Shown: positions 1 to 9,840 of the stretch, piece after piece | Layout of the letters: the number at the start of each line of letters is the position of its first letter | How positions within the stretch are numbered: position 1 is the first letter of the stretch | Assembly: GCA_029959085.1 (NCBI GenBank) | Contig: JARWIR010000011.1 | Location: 9,673,840 to 9,737,839, forward strand | DNA length: 64,000 nt | Direction of reading: 5' to 3' | From: Nemophila menziesii | Lineage: Eukaryota; Streptophyta; Magnoliopsida; Boraginales; Hydrophyllaceae | Notes under the pieces: generated by a model | What the model was told of the DNA's origin: nothing | Seen by the model: the letters and a program-made list of their open reading frames with translations, nothing else | The model's database searches: none | Made by a program: the position numbers and the translations under genes

Positions 1-483
1 CAAGTTAGGTCTATGGGTATTAACGCTGCCCTTTCTTTTTAAAATTCTTTTGGCCTTTTACATAGATAAATATGGGAACCATAGGTACAAGTATTTATAT
101 CAAATTTGGAAAAAGGAAAGCTAGAATAGGAAACTATATTTGATGCTCTCACAAAAACGATTTTAGAGTAACGAATATTAACAAAGGGATCAAAACAAAA
201 ACTACCATTTTCATGACGAGTAACTTGTCAAATTATATTTGTCTTTGTGTAAAATTTAAAAACTTCATTCTAGATCTTTTAACTTTTCCAAAAGAAAGGA
301 ATTTTATTTGACAATGATGGAAGTATTATCCTCGAGTTCATTATTGTTTCCTAAAGAAGTTTCTAAAAAGTTTTCAAAAATTTGGTTTTGTTTGATTTAA
401 GAGAGTTTTTTAAATCACGTAAAAAAATCATAAGATATTTCAATACCATCATCGGATTAATCTTGAGATAAACATAAGTTAGA

Positions 484-880
484 GTTAGAGTTTACCTCAT
501 CTGCTTCTCCTTTTTCAGTAGCCATGAAAGAAACATAGTTGGCTACATGATCTTCATCATCACTTTGATTTAAGCAAGAATCAACACATGTTGCATTAAT
601 GCCTTAATTGGCTTTTCTTTTAGAATTTTAGGGAAATTAGATTTGATATGGCCACTTTTATGATAATGATAACATGTAGGCTCATTCTTCATATGAGTCT
701 TGTAAAGTTTTCTTGAGGCACGACAATCTTTATATCTTTTGTGTCTCATAAGCTCTATTTTATTTGATTTAATACCCACCAATACACACTTATGTCTTGT
801 ATAGAATACCTCTTGACATAATATAATACTTTCACCCAGAATAAAACAATAACACACATATCCTTTTTTTTTCTCTTTTT
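484..880 (-). pseudogene. gag C-terminal part with decayed zinc knuckle (long block, copy 1)
   Basis: The minus-strand ORF 570-857 (95 aa) contains TCYHYHKSGHIKSNFP at about 631-678. It aligns with the CX2CX4HX4C knuckle of copia Gag, but the second Cys is Tyr and the last is Phe, so zinc binding should be lost. In another frame, 484-600 reads SDDEDHVANYVSFMATEKGE without a stop, matching the acidic 'EVAN-FMA' stretch that follows the knuckle in copia Gag. The two frames are therefore split by a frameshift. It is a remnant and not a functional gene. Confidence 0.75.
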
Positions 881-1037
881 AGTAAAAGATTTTTTTGAAT
901 TATTACCAATAAACTTTTATTTATAACATTATACACCATTAAAATCATAATTTTATAAAAATATATTCAATACTTATTTTTTATTTAATAAATATATTAT
1001 ACCCATATCTCTAATTCTACTCTTTAATTTTTAAAAC

Positions 1038-1069
<32 letters not shown>

Positions 1070-2984
1070 TCTCTCTGTTAAACTAAACTAGTTTTAGATA
1101 TACAAGAAATATTCTCTCCATATTTCTTTTTTTTTTTAGTTTAGTTCTACTATTTCTCAACATCTTATGAGTTTTCTCTTTTGATCTTGTTAAACAGGTA
1201 ATGGATTTGGTAAGATTTATTGAGTTTTATTCTTTTCATATGTTTTCATATTTTTTTTCTTATCATAGCAATTCTTAAAGTATATATTCCATTGACATTT
1301 TTAATCATCTATTTTATGAAAAAATATTCATACAACCTAGTGCCCAAATTTCTTTTATAGGTCTGGAATCTACAATAAAATTTATATGGAATAAGCATAA
1401 AACAAACTATATTAGCTTGAAACCTTGAACAAAATTTATATACCCAAATTATTGAAAAAATTATTTAATGTTTTGAAGCCAAGATCAAATATTAATGGGG
1501 CTTCGTACCTTGTTTTAAATTATCACCTCGAAATAAAAAAAATCACGAAGGCTCAAAACCTTAACATAAAAATATAGTTTTGAAGCAAGATTTGTTTGAT
1601 GAGGAAAAATTCATATGGATTTCATGAATATTACAAGAAATTAAAAAAGAAAGAATTATGTGTTCTTAAAGTAATGCACTAAAGTAACCTAAATATTCAA
1701 GTCTATTAAAGCCTAAAAAGTCATAATTAAAGTTTTTTTATATGAATTGTGGATAAACTTATTTATTATTTCCCAAAAGGATTGTGCAGAAATATTGGTA
1801 TGATTTTTTCACTAAATTTGTAAAGACTTGATGATGAAAATATACTTACACATTATGAATAAGTAGTTCGTTCCTATTTATAATCAAGAACTAATATATG
1901 AACTAGAAGTTTGTTGATAGATTTGGCATATCTTTAAATAAGAAAATGAGATTAATTTATAGAAAGACATAACATTAGGGGTAGATATGTTGGAAAACTA
2001 AATAAAATAATAAAATGCACAAATATTTTGGATAATATGTGTAACCTTTGCAAAACTAATGTTTTAAACGTGTGACCTCCCTTGTAAATATGAAAAAAAA
2101 CTTTACCATTTGCACAATATAATAAATTCTTATTAAATTGGGTAAAAGAAATTCTTAGTTCAAGTTCAAGTGCTACTAAGCTGATTGTGGATTTTGAACG
2201 AACAAATACAAAATTAACGAGTGAATCGAATATTTGTTTCATTGTATATTATCAAGTATATACTCCTGAAGTATCTATATAAAAAATAAAAAAATTCGAA
2301 ATATTTTGTTATTATTTATAACATTATGTAATATTTTATTTTAAACAAATATATTTGATACATTATATTTACTTAATTAACATATAATAACCACGTCTCT
2401 AATTCTACCCTTTAATTTTTTAAATTATATATATATATATATATTAAAATCTTTCTATTATACCAAACTAGTTTTAGAAATACAAAAAAAATATTCTCCA
2501 TATATATTTCTCTTTAGTTTAGTTCTAATATTTCTCAACACCTTATCATCACGAGTTTGCTCTTTTGATCATATGAATGGATTTGCTAAGATGATCACCA
2601 ATACCCTCTAGGGAATTCACCCAATCTTTTTTGTCTTTTTTCAAGACTCTTTTTTAACATGAAAAATTTATATTTAACGGTCAAATATTTTACTCTCTTA
2701 AAAAAAGTATCCTTCATTACATACGTATATAAAGATGCAATTTCATATTTTATGTTTTTTTATTTTATTATTTAATTAAGATCTTTAAGAAATAACATGT
2801 ATATTTATAGACACAATTTGTTTTTTTAAATAATATACTAAAATTTAATATCAAATGTTTAAATAATTTATTTGTTTAAAAGGTGAATATATTTTTTTAA
2901 TGGTCAATGATCCAAAAAATAAAATTAATATTTTACTTGCCACAAAGAATAATCAATTAATCAGCTAGGTACGTCTTCTCATCA
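881..2984. other. Non-coding AT-rich spacer with two LTR-like direct repeats
   Basis: No coding signal is visible. Two segments, about 950-1,190 and 2,310-2,575, are diverged direct repeats of each other: each has an AT-rich lead, a (TA)n run (1,039-1,064 and 2,427-2,444), the string 'aaactagttttaga' and 'ttctcaaca'. The same segment occurs once in every 2.08-kb monomer. They are candidates for LTR or untranslated remnants of the copia element, but I could not define clean TG...CA ends, a primer-binding site or a target duplication. The 96-aa ORF at 1,952-2,242 is not kept in copy 2. Confidence 0.55.
1039..1064. repeat. (TA)n microsatellite
   Basis: A run of about 13 TA units lies in the LTR-like spacer. 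The duplicate at 31,829-31,844 is about 10 bp shorter. Each monomer has a shorter run (roughly 5-9 units) at the equivalent place, which is the main length-variable site between monomers together with the poly-T tracts. Confidence 0.9.
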
Positions 2985-4130
2985 ACATCGTTACCTTTAT
3001 TCTTGTTTATTAAGAGTTCTGGATGTTTCTATATGCGAGTTCCAACCTACTTGGAATTATTTAGTTCAAACTTCTTAATAAGATCCTTGGCTTATTTAGT
3101 TTGGTTGAGACGGATCCCATCTTTCATTTTCTTTATTTTCAATCTGAGAAAGATATAAAATTCTCCAATCATGCTTAATTAGAATTTACTATGCATACTC
3201 CTATCAAAATACTTACAAAGAGTTTTATTAGTAGAACCAAATATGATATCATCAACATATATTTGATCAATAAGCACATCATAGTGTTTTATATTTTATA
3301 TAATAGGAAGAATCATTTTTTCTTTTTTGAAAACCATCTTGGACTAAAATAGAGCTTAGCCTATCATACTAAGCCCTATGATCTTCTTTTAAATAATTTA
3401 TCTATTTTTAGGTCTAAAAACATGATTTGAAAAAATAATATTTTTAGATCTCTAGGAACCTCTTTATCAATAAAACCATTTATAAAGGAATTTCTTACAT
3501 ACATTTGAAATAGTTTAAATTACATGTCAAAAGAAAAAACTAGTAGCATACGCATAGATTCTAATCTGGTTGCGGAAGAAAAATGTATCATCAAAATTAA
3601 TACCTTACTCTGGTTATACCCTTAAAAAAAAGGCGAGGTTTGTTTCTAGTTATAATATTTGAATAATCAAGTTTTTTATAAAGTACAAATCATGTTCCAA
3701 TGATATTGTTATCATTAGGTTATTCATCAAGATTCTATATATTTGTTTTTTCAAATTGATTTAACTCATCATGCATTGCATTTACCAAATGATCATCATG
3801 TAGATCTTATTTTGTATTCTCTGGTTTGAATTTAGACAGGAAATTACAATGAGAACACAAATCATTAAGAGTTAAATGTTTTCTTATCCCTTTCATTGTA
3901 TCACCAAGTATTATCTTTGGCAAGAGTCCTATAACATTCTTCCTACTTCCAAAATGTTCCTTGGGAGTTTCATCATTCATCTCTCCAATAATTTGAGTAT
4001 GAGGATAAATTTAAGGTTATGATATAATAGGTTTTACTTCTTCTTCAAGTTGATGGAACGTGGCATATTCAACCTTTTATTTTTTTCACTTTCTTTCAAA
4101 AGGATTTCCATCATCAAATTCAACGTACAT
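2985..4130 (-). pseudogene. copia reverse transcriptase plus upstream linker (copy 1)
   Basis: The minus-strand translation is broken by stops but clearly copia RT. From N to C it runs: linker with the DPS-type box and 'NDLCSH'-like stretch (about 3,800-4,130); 'NAMHDELNQFEKT' (about 3,745-3,800); 'FDDTF', corresponding to DETFAPV; the 'YAYATSFF' and 'KLFQM' stretch; then YVDDIIFGSTN with the catalytic YVDD intact at 3,248-3,259; 'MIGEFYIFLRLKIKKM', corresponding to MGELNFFLGLQIKQ; and 'AKDLIKKFEL' (about 3,050-3,110). Multiple stops rule out activity. This region shows what the shorter satellite monomers have lost, because they lack about 3,225-3,760. Confidence 0.85.
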
Positions 4131-4189
4131 GGATTAATACTAAGAATATTATAGGAAATTCAATGAAAAAAGCACATTTTTTATAAGAA

Positions 4190-4600
4190 AATAATCCTTA
4201 CTACCAAAAACTTCATATAAGAGTTTTCCAAAAACTTCTCTTCCCATGTTATTGGAAAAAGTTACTTTTCCATTACCTCATTTTCTTGTAATCTTTTATA
4301 GGAGTGACTCATTTCCCTTCATATGCCTATATCATCCACTATCGAGTACCAAATTTTTTTTTATTGATGCTCTTCTTAAGCTACAAGATAATAGAATTAT
4401 ATATTAGGTATTCAAGTTGGGTCTATGGAGATTAACGTTGCCCTTTCTCTCTACAATTCGTTTTGGCCTTTTACATAGATAAATCAGGGAACCATAGGTA
4501 CAAGTATTTAGATCAAGTTTGGAAAAAGGTAAGCTAGAAGAGGAAACTATATTTGATGCTCTCACAAAAAATGATTTTAGAGAAAATAAAATTAACAAAG
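4190..4600 (-). pseudogene. copia aspartic protease remnant (copy 1)
   Basis: Minus-strand reading gives LVLDSG*YRHMKGNESLL, aligning with the copia protease signature around the catalytic Asp (LDSGCSRHMTG). D-S-G lies at about 4,336-4,344. It is followed by KVTFSNNMGREVFGK-like sequence, as in the G-x-V-x-F-G-x-x-x-K-G region. Upstream, the 64-aa ORF 4,404-4,598 is the decayed gag-protease junction. A stop directly after DSG and two more downstream show it is dead. Confidence 0.75.
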
Positions 4601-4899
4601 GGATAAAACAAAAACTACCATTTTCTTAACGAGTTACTTGGCTTCCTAACAATAAATCAAATTATAATTATCTTTGTGTAAACTTTAAAAAATTCCTCCT
4701 AGATCTTTTAACTTTTCCAAAATAAAGGAATTTTATATGACAATGATGGAAGTATTATCCTCAAGTTTATCATTGTTTCCTAAAGAACTTTGTAAAAAGT
4801 TTTTAAAATTTTGATTTTTTGTTTTATTTAGGAGATTATTTGTAATCATGTAAAAAAACATAAGATATTTCAATACCATCCGCTAATTAATCTTGAGAT

Positions 4900-5030
4900 A
4901 AAAATAAGTTAGAGTTAGAGTTTACCTCATCTTTTTCTCCGTTTTAAATAGCCATGAAAGAATCATAGTTGGTTAAATGATCTTCATCATCACTTTGGTT
5001 TGAGCAAGCATCAACCCATGTTGCATGCAT
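4900..5030 (-). pseudogene. Second gag C-terminal remnant, truncated
   Basis: This segment is homologous to 484-600 and carries the same Q-S-D-D acidic stretch read on minus. It stops at about 5,030, just before the zinc knuckle would appear, and the sequence then continues as the spacer seen at 1,797 onward. The joint marks an internal deletion of roughly 1.2 kb relative to the first copy in this block. Confidence 0.6.
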
Positions 5031-5548
5031 TGGTATGATTTTTTTTACTAAATTTGTAAACACTGGATGATGAAAATATGCTTACAATTTTTACAAAATC
5101 AAAGTTTGTTGATATACACATTATTTACAAGAAGTTTGTTCATATTTATAATTCAAGAGGTAATATATGAACCAGAAGTTTGTTGATAGATTTGGAATAT
5201 ATTTAAATTATAAAATGAGTTTAATTTTTAAAAAGACATAACATTTTGGGTAGATAAATTGAAAATCTAAATAAAATTATAAAATGCACAATTTTTGGGA
5301 TAATATGTGTAAAATTTGCTGAAAAAATGTTTCAAACGTGTGACCTTCATTGTAAATATGTAAAATCTATACGATTTGGATAATATAATAATTTGTTATT
5401 AAATTGGGTAAAAGAAAGTCTTAGTACAAGTTCAAGTACTACTAAATTAATCAAGGGTTACGAACAAAACTAATATAACATTATTGAGTGAATCATATAT
5501 TTGTCCCTTGTATCATATCACGAGTATACTATTGAAGTAGCTGATGAA
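5031..5548. other. Spacer segment homologous to 1,797-2,280
   Basis: This is a non-coding stretch diverged from the earlier spacer, sharing 'atttgttaaacact/actggatgatg', 'agaagtttgttgatagatttgg' and 'aacgtgtgacct'. It ends where array-type monomer sequence begins ('gatttaatgaataattaataatt'). I see no gene in it. Confidence 0.6.
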
Positions 5549-6554
5549 AAACTCATATAGATTTAATGAATAATTAATAATTTTATTATTTTTTAAATAG
5601 AAGGAATTATGTGTTATTAAAGTAACCTAAATATTCAAGTATATTAAAGCCTAAATGTCATAATTAAAGTTTTTTATGTGAATTGTTGATAAACTTATTG
5701 TTATAAAAAATGATAGAGTTATTATCATCAAACTCATCATTGTTTTCTAAAATATTTGTAAAAAGTTTTCAAATATTTGTAATCACGTAAAAAATAATAA
5801 GATTTTTAATACCATCGTCTAATTGATCTTAAGATAAACATAAGTTAGATTTGAACTTTACCTCGTCTTCTTCTTTTTAAGTAGCCATGAAAGAAACATA
5901 GTTGGCTACATGCTCTTTGTCATCACTTTGGTTTGAGCTATCATCAACCAATGTTGCATTAATGTTTTCATTGGCTTTTTTTTGAAAAGTTTTGGGAATT
6001 TAGGTTTGATATGACCACTCTAATGATAATGATAGCAAGTAAGCTCATCCTTTATATAACTCTTATAAGGTTTTCTTGAGACACCACAACTCATAAGCTC
6101 TATTTTATTTTGATGTAATACTCACAAATACACACTTATGTCTTGTATAGAATTCCTCTTGAACTAATATAATCATTTCACCCAGAATAAAACAATAATA
6201 CACATATCCTTTTTTCTTTTCTCCTTTTAGTTAAAGATTTTTTTTTGGAACTATTAACAATAAAATTATATTTATAACATTATGTACTACTAAAATGTTT
6301 ATTTTATAAAAATATATTCAATAAAAAAAAATTATTTAATGAACATATAATACCCACGTCTTCAATTCTACAATTTACTTCTTAAAATTATATATATATT
6401 AAAATATTTCTATTATACTAAACTAGTTTTGGATACACAAAAAATATATTCACAATATATCTTTTTCTTTAGTTCAGTTCTAATATTTCTCAACACCTTA
6501 TCATACAGAGTTTGCTCTTTTGATCTTGTGAAAGGATTTGCCAAGATTATCAAC

Positions 6555-6580
6555 AATACCCTCTAGGGAATTCACCCAAT
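6555..6580. promoter_or_regulatory. Conserved spacer box (representative)
   Basis: The string 'accctctagggaattcaccc' lies in the non-coding half of monomer 1. It recurs in almost every monomer, and also at about 2,601-2,622 and its copy-2 equivalent in the diverged long block. It is far less A+T-rich than its surroundings. On minus it could be the purine-rich region next to an LTR, but I could not confirm a polypurine tract or LTR end. Confidence 0.35.
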
Positions 6581-6884
6581 TTATATTTAACAGTCAAAAT
6601 TTTGACTCTCTTAAAAATGTATCATTCATCAGCTACGTATATAAACATGCAATTTCATATTTTGAGATTTTTTATGTTATTATTTAATTAAGATATTTCA
6701 GAAATAACATTTATATATTAAAACACAATTTGTTGTTTTAAATAATATAATAAAATTTAATGTTAAATTTTTAAATAATTTTTTTATTTATATGGTGTAC
6801 ATATTTTTTTAAGGGTCAATGATCCAAAAAATCAAATTAATATTTTACTTGCCCCAAAGAATAATTAATTAATCTGCTAAGAAC

Positions 6885-7131
6885 GTCTTCTCATCAACAT
6901 CGTTACCTTTTATTCTTGTTTATCAAGAGTTGTGGATGTTTCCTTATGGGAATTCCAACCCACTTGGAATTAGTAAGTTCAAACTTCTTAATAAGATCTT
7001 TGGCTTATTTAGCTTGGTTGAGACAGATCCCATCTTCCATTTTCTTTATTTTTAGTCTGAGGAAGAAGTTAAATTCTCCAATCATGTGCAATTGGAATTC
7101 ACTATGCATACTCGTATCAAAATCCTTATAA
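6885..7131 (-). pseudogene. Representative RT C-terminal fragment of the monomer
   Basis: The minus-strand translation includes MIGEFNFFLRLKIKKMEDG, then 'NQAK*AKDLIKKFELTNSKW', aligning with the copia RT stretch MGELNFFLGLQIKQ...DGIFINQTKYIKDLLKKF. The catalytic YVDD core, which lies upstream in the long block, is absent because the monomer jumps straight from the linker to this fragment. Equivalent fragments lie in every monomer about 1.2 kb after its start. The plus-strand 71-aa ORFs at these places are antisense to it. Confidence 0.85.
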
Positions 7132-7149
7132 AATCGTTATAAACTCTTC

Positions 7150-7510
7150 ATGCATTGCATTGACCAAATGATCATCAAGTAGATCTTATTTGTTATTCTT
7201 CGGTCTGAATTTAGACAAGAAAGTACAATGAGAACACAAATCATTAAGAGTTGAATGTGTTCTTAGCCCTTTACTTGGATCACCAAGTATTAACTTTAGC
7301 AAGAGTCCTCTAACATTGTTCCTACTTCTATGAAGTTCTTTGGGAGTTTCATCATTCTTCTCTTTAATAGTTTGATTGTCAGAATATATTTATGGTTATG
7401 ATATAATAGGTTTTACTTCTTCTTCAAGTTGATGGAACTTGGTATATTCAACTTTTATATTTTTTCACTTTCTTTTAAAAGAATTTCCTTCATCAAAATC
7501 AACGTGCATG
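7150..7510 (-). pseudogene. Representative integrase-RT linker fragment of the monomer
   Basis: Minus-strand reading gives 'VDFDEGNSFKRK' (about 7,475-7,510), then ELHRSRNNVRGL, GDPSKGLRTHSTLNDLCSH (about 7,225-7,290) and 'DDHLVNAMHEEF' (about 7,145-7,180). DPSKGVRTRSSL, followed by an 'NAMQEEL' box, is the usual sequence just ahead of copia RT. The fragment then joins the RT C-terminal piece directly, marking the monomer's internal deletion. It is present in every monomer. Confidence 0.8.
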
Positions 7511-7754
7511 GATTTTTATATAATATTTGTTTGTTGGTTGTACATTCTAAAATAACATGTAGTGTAATTAACAATTAGTTTTATACAAAAGTTTGATAAA
7601 TTCTCAATTAGATTTAATGAATAATTAATAATTGTATTTTTTTTTTTAAAATAGAAGGAATTATGTGTTATTAAAGTAACCTAAATATTCAAGTATATTA
7701 AAGCATAAATGTCATAATTAAAGTTTTTTATGTGAATTGTGGATAAACTTATTG

Positions 7755-9840
7755 TTATAAAAAATGATAGAGTTATTATCATCAAACTCATCATTGTTTC
7801 CTAAAATATTTGTAAAAAGTTTTCAAATATTTGGTTTTTTGTTTGATATAAGAGAGTGTTTGTAATCACGTAAAAAATCATAAGATTTTTAATACCATCG
7901 TCTAATTGATCTTAAGATAAACATAAGTTAGATTTGAACTTTACCTCGTCTTCTTCTTTTTAAGTAGCCATGAAAGAAACTTAGTTGGATACATGCTCTT
8001 TGTCATCACTTTGGTTTGAGCTATCATAAACCAATGTTGCATTAATGTTTTCATTGGCTTTTTTTTGAAATTTTTTGGGAATTTAGGTTTGATATGACCA
8101 CTGTTATGATAATGATAGCAAGTAAGCTCATCCTTTATATAACTCTTATAAGGTTTTCTTGAGACACCATAACTCATAAGCTCTATTTTATTTTGATGTA
8201 ATACTCACCAATACATACTTATGTCTTGTATAGAATTCCTCTTGAACTAATATAATCATTTCACCCAGAATAAAACAATAATACACATATCCTTTTTTCT
8301 TTTCTCCTTTTAGTTAAAGATTTTTTTTTGGAACTATTAACAATAAAATTATATTTATAACATTATGTACTACTAAAATCTTTATTTTATAAAAATATAT
8401 TCAATAAAAAATATTTATTTAATGAACATATAATACCCACGACTCCAATTCTACTCTTTACTTCTTAAAATTATATATATATATTAAAATATTTCTATTA
8501 TACTAAACTAGTTTTGGATACACAAAAAATATATTAACAATATATCTTTTTCTTTAGTTCAGTTCTAATATTTCTCAACACCTTATCATACAGAGTTTGC
8601 TCTTTTGATCTTGTGAAAGGATTTGCCAAGATTATCAACAATACCCTCTAGGGAATTCACCCAATTTATATTTAACAGTCAAAATTTTGACTCTCTTAAA
8701 AATGTATCATTCATTAGCTACGTATATAAACATGCAATTTCATATTTTGAGATTTTTTATGTTATTATTTAATTAAGATATTTCAGAAATAACATTTATA
8801 TATTAAAACACAATTTGTTGTTTTAAATAATATAATAAAATTTAATGTTAAATTTTTAAATAATTTTTTTATTTATATGGTGTACATATTTTTTTAAGGG
8901 TCAATGATCCAAAAAATCAAATTAATATTTTACTTGCCCCAAAGAATAATTAATTAATCTGCTAAGAACGTCTTCTCATCAACATCGTTACCTTTTATTC
9001 TTGTTTATCAAGAGTTGTGGATGTTTCCTTATGGGAATTCCAACCCACTTGGAATTAGTAAGTTCAAACTTCTTAATAAGATCTTTGGCTTATTTAGCTT
9101 GGTTGAGACAGATCCCATCTTCCATTTTCTTTATTTTTAGTCTGAGGAAGAAGTTAAATTCTCCAATCATGTGCAATTGGAATTCACTATGCATACTCGT
9201 ATAAAAATCCTTATAAAATCGTTATAAACTCTTCATGCATTGCATTGACCAAATGATCATCAAGTAGATCTTATTTGTTATTCTTCGGTCTGAATTTAGA
9301 CAAGAAAGTACAATGAGAACACAAATCATTAAGAGTTGAATGTGTTCTTAGCCCTTTACTTGGATCACCAAGTATTAACTTTAGCAAGAGTCCTCTAACA
9401 TTGTTCCTACTTCTATGAAGTTCTTTGGGAGTTTCATCATTCTTCTCTTTAATAGTTTGATTGTCAGAATATATTTATGATTATGATATAATAGGTTTTA
9501 CTTCTTCTTCAAGTTGATGGAACTTGGTATATTCAACTTTTATATTTTTTCACTTTCTTTTAAAAGAATTTCCTTCATCAAAATCAACGTGCATGGATTT
9601 TTATATAATATTTGTTTGTTGGTTGTACATTCTAAAATAACATGTAGTGTAATTAACAATTAGTTTTATACAAAAGTTTGATAAATTCTCAATTAGATTT
9701 AATGAATAATTAATAATTGTATTTTTTTTTTTTAAAATAGAAGGAATTATGTGTTATTAAAGTAACCTAAATATTCAAGTATATTAAAGCATAAATTTCA
9801 TAATTAAAGTTTTTTATGTGAATTGTGGATAAACTTATTG
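7755..9840 (-). repeat. Array 1 monomer 2 (type c)
   Basis: The gag remnant ORF is at 7,941-8,177 (78 aa, knuckle region CYHYHNSGHIK, a private K to N change). The RT fragment is at about 8,970-9,216. It shares 'gagattttttatg' near 8,750 with monomer 1, and 'cattgacc' in the linker with monomers 1 and 3. Confidence 0.9.
7941..8177 (-). pseudogene. Representative 78-aa gag remnant of the monomer
   Basis: The ORF runs MSYGVSRKPYKSYIKDEL, then a decayed knuckle (TCYHYH.SGHIKPKFP), then basic sequence to the stop. In the copia Gag knuckle, only Cys-1 and His-3 are kept; Cys-2 is Tyr and Cys-4 is Phe. The C-terminal third is out of the ancestral frame: an 8-T run on plus shifts it, and in monomers with 9 T the acidic NQSDDKEHV stretch typical of copia Gag continues in frame. 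Equivalent ORFs occur in most monomers, about 185 bp after the unit start. There is no evidence that it is expressed. Confidence 0.75.

Larger units (their letters stand above)
1..5548 (-). mobile_element. Degenerate Ty1/copia retrotransposon block (copy 1)
   Basis: Read on minus, the block has copia-type domains in tandem-wrapped order: gag end with a zinc-knuckle remnant (about 484-880, and a second truncated gag end at 4,900-5,030), a protease remnant (4,190-4,360), the pre-RT linker and RT (2,985-4,130). Non-coding spacer covers about 880-2,985. A second partial copy of the left end starts at 4,413 (position 1 aligns there) and jumps at about 5,030 to sequence like 1,797-2,280, so the block is already an internal tandem duplication with a deletion. 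All frames carry stops and frameshifts. YVDDIIFGSTN and LDSG-type motifs suggest the SIRE/Maximus side of copia; this lineage call is inference. Confidence 0.85.
1..6520. repeat. Segmental duplication, copy 1 (long copia block plus start of first monomer)
   Basis: Position 1 matches position 30,792, and the two blocks stay collinear with only scattered substitutions and small indels. The offset is 30,791 at the left and 30,776 by position 5,701. Similarity runs through the long copia block and the gag/spacer half of the first array monomer (for example the shared variant 'acatagttggctacatg' at about 5,894 and 36,698). Beyond roughly 6,520 copy 1 carries the ordinary array-1 variant, whereas copy 2 carries the type-b variant (gaaaggatttgcc versus gaaatgatttgcc). 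The left end lies outside the window. Confidence 0.9.
5701..7754 (-). repeat. Array 1 monomer 1 (type b left half, type c right half)
   Basis: The gag/spacer half is type b: the knuckle Lys codon is TAG (plus strand 'ccactctaatga', about 6,014) and the spacer has 'cgtcttcaattctacaatttac'. The RT half is the ordinary array-1 type. About 30 bp is missing near 5,775, between two copies of 'tttg', compared with all other monomers. The RT fragment lies at about 6,885-7,131 and the linker at 7,150-7,500, both on minus. Confidence 0.9.

Noticed and set aside
1952..2242. 96-aa minus-strand ORF in the spacer of copy 1
   Set aside because: It is broken by a stop in the near-identical copy 2 (about 32,945), matches no family I know and has AT-driven composition.
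881..2984. Defined LTR pair with primer-binding site
   Set aside because: Direct repeats are visible, but no TG...CA termini, tRNA-complementary site or target duplication could be placed, so only LTR-like segments are reported.
6916..7131. 71-aa plus-strand ORF repeated in almost every monomer
   Set aside because: It opens at TTG and is antisense to the copia RT C-terminal fragment; the minus strand gives the recognisable protein. Its conservation follows from recent monomer amplification.
7941..8177. 78-aa gag ORF as a selected functional peptide
   Set aside because: The knuckle lacks two of four zinc ligands, the C-terminal part is out of the ancestral frame, and b-type units carry a stop. 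Conservation is explained by recent array expansion.
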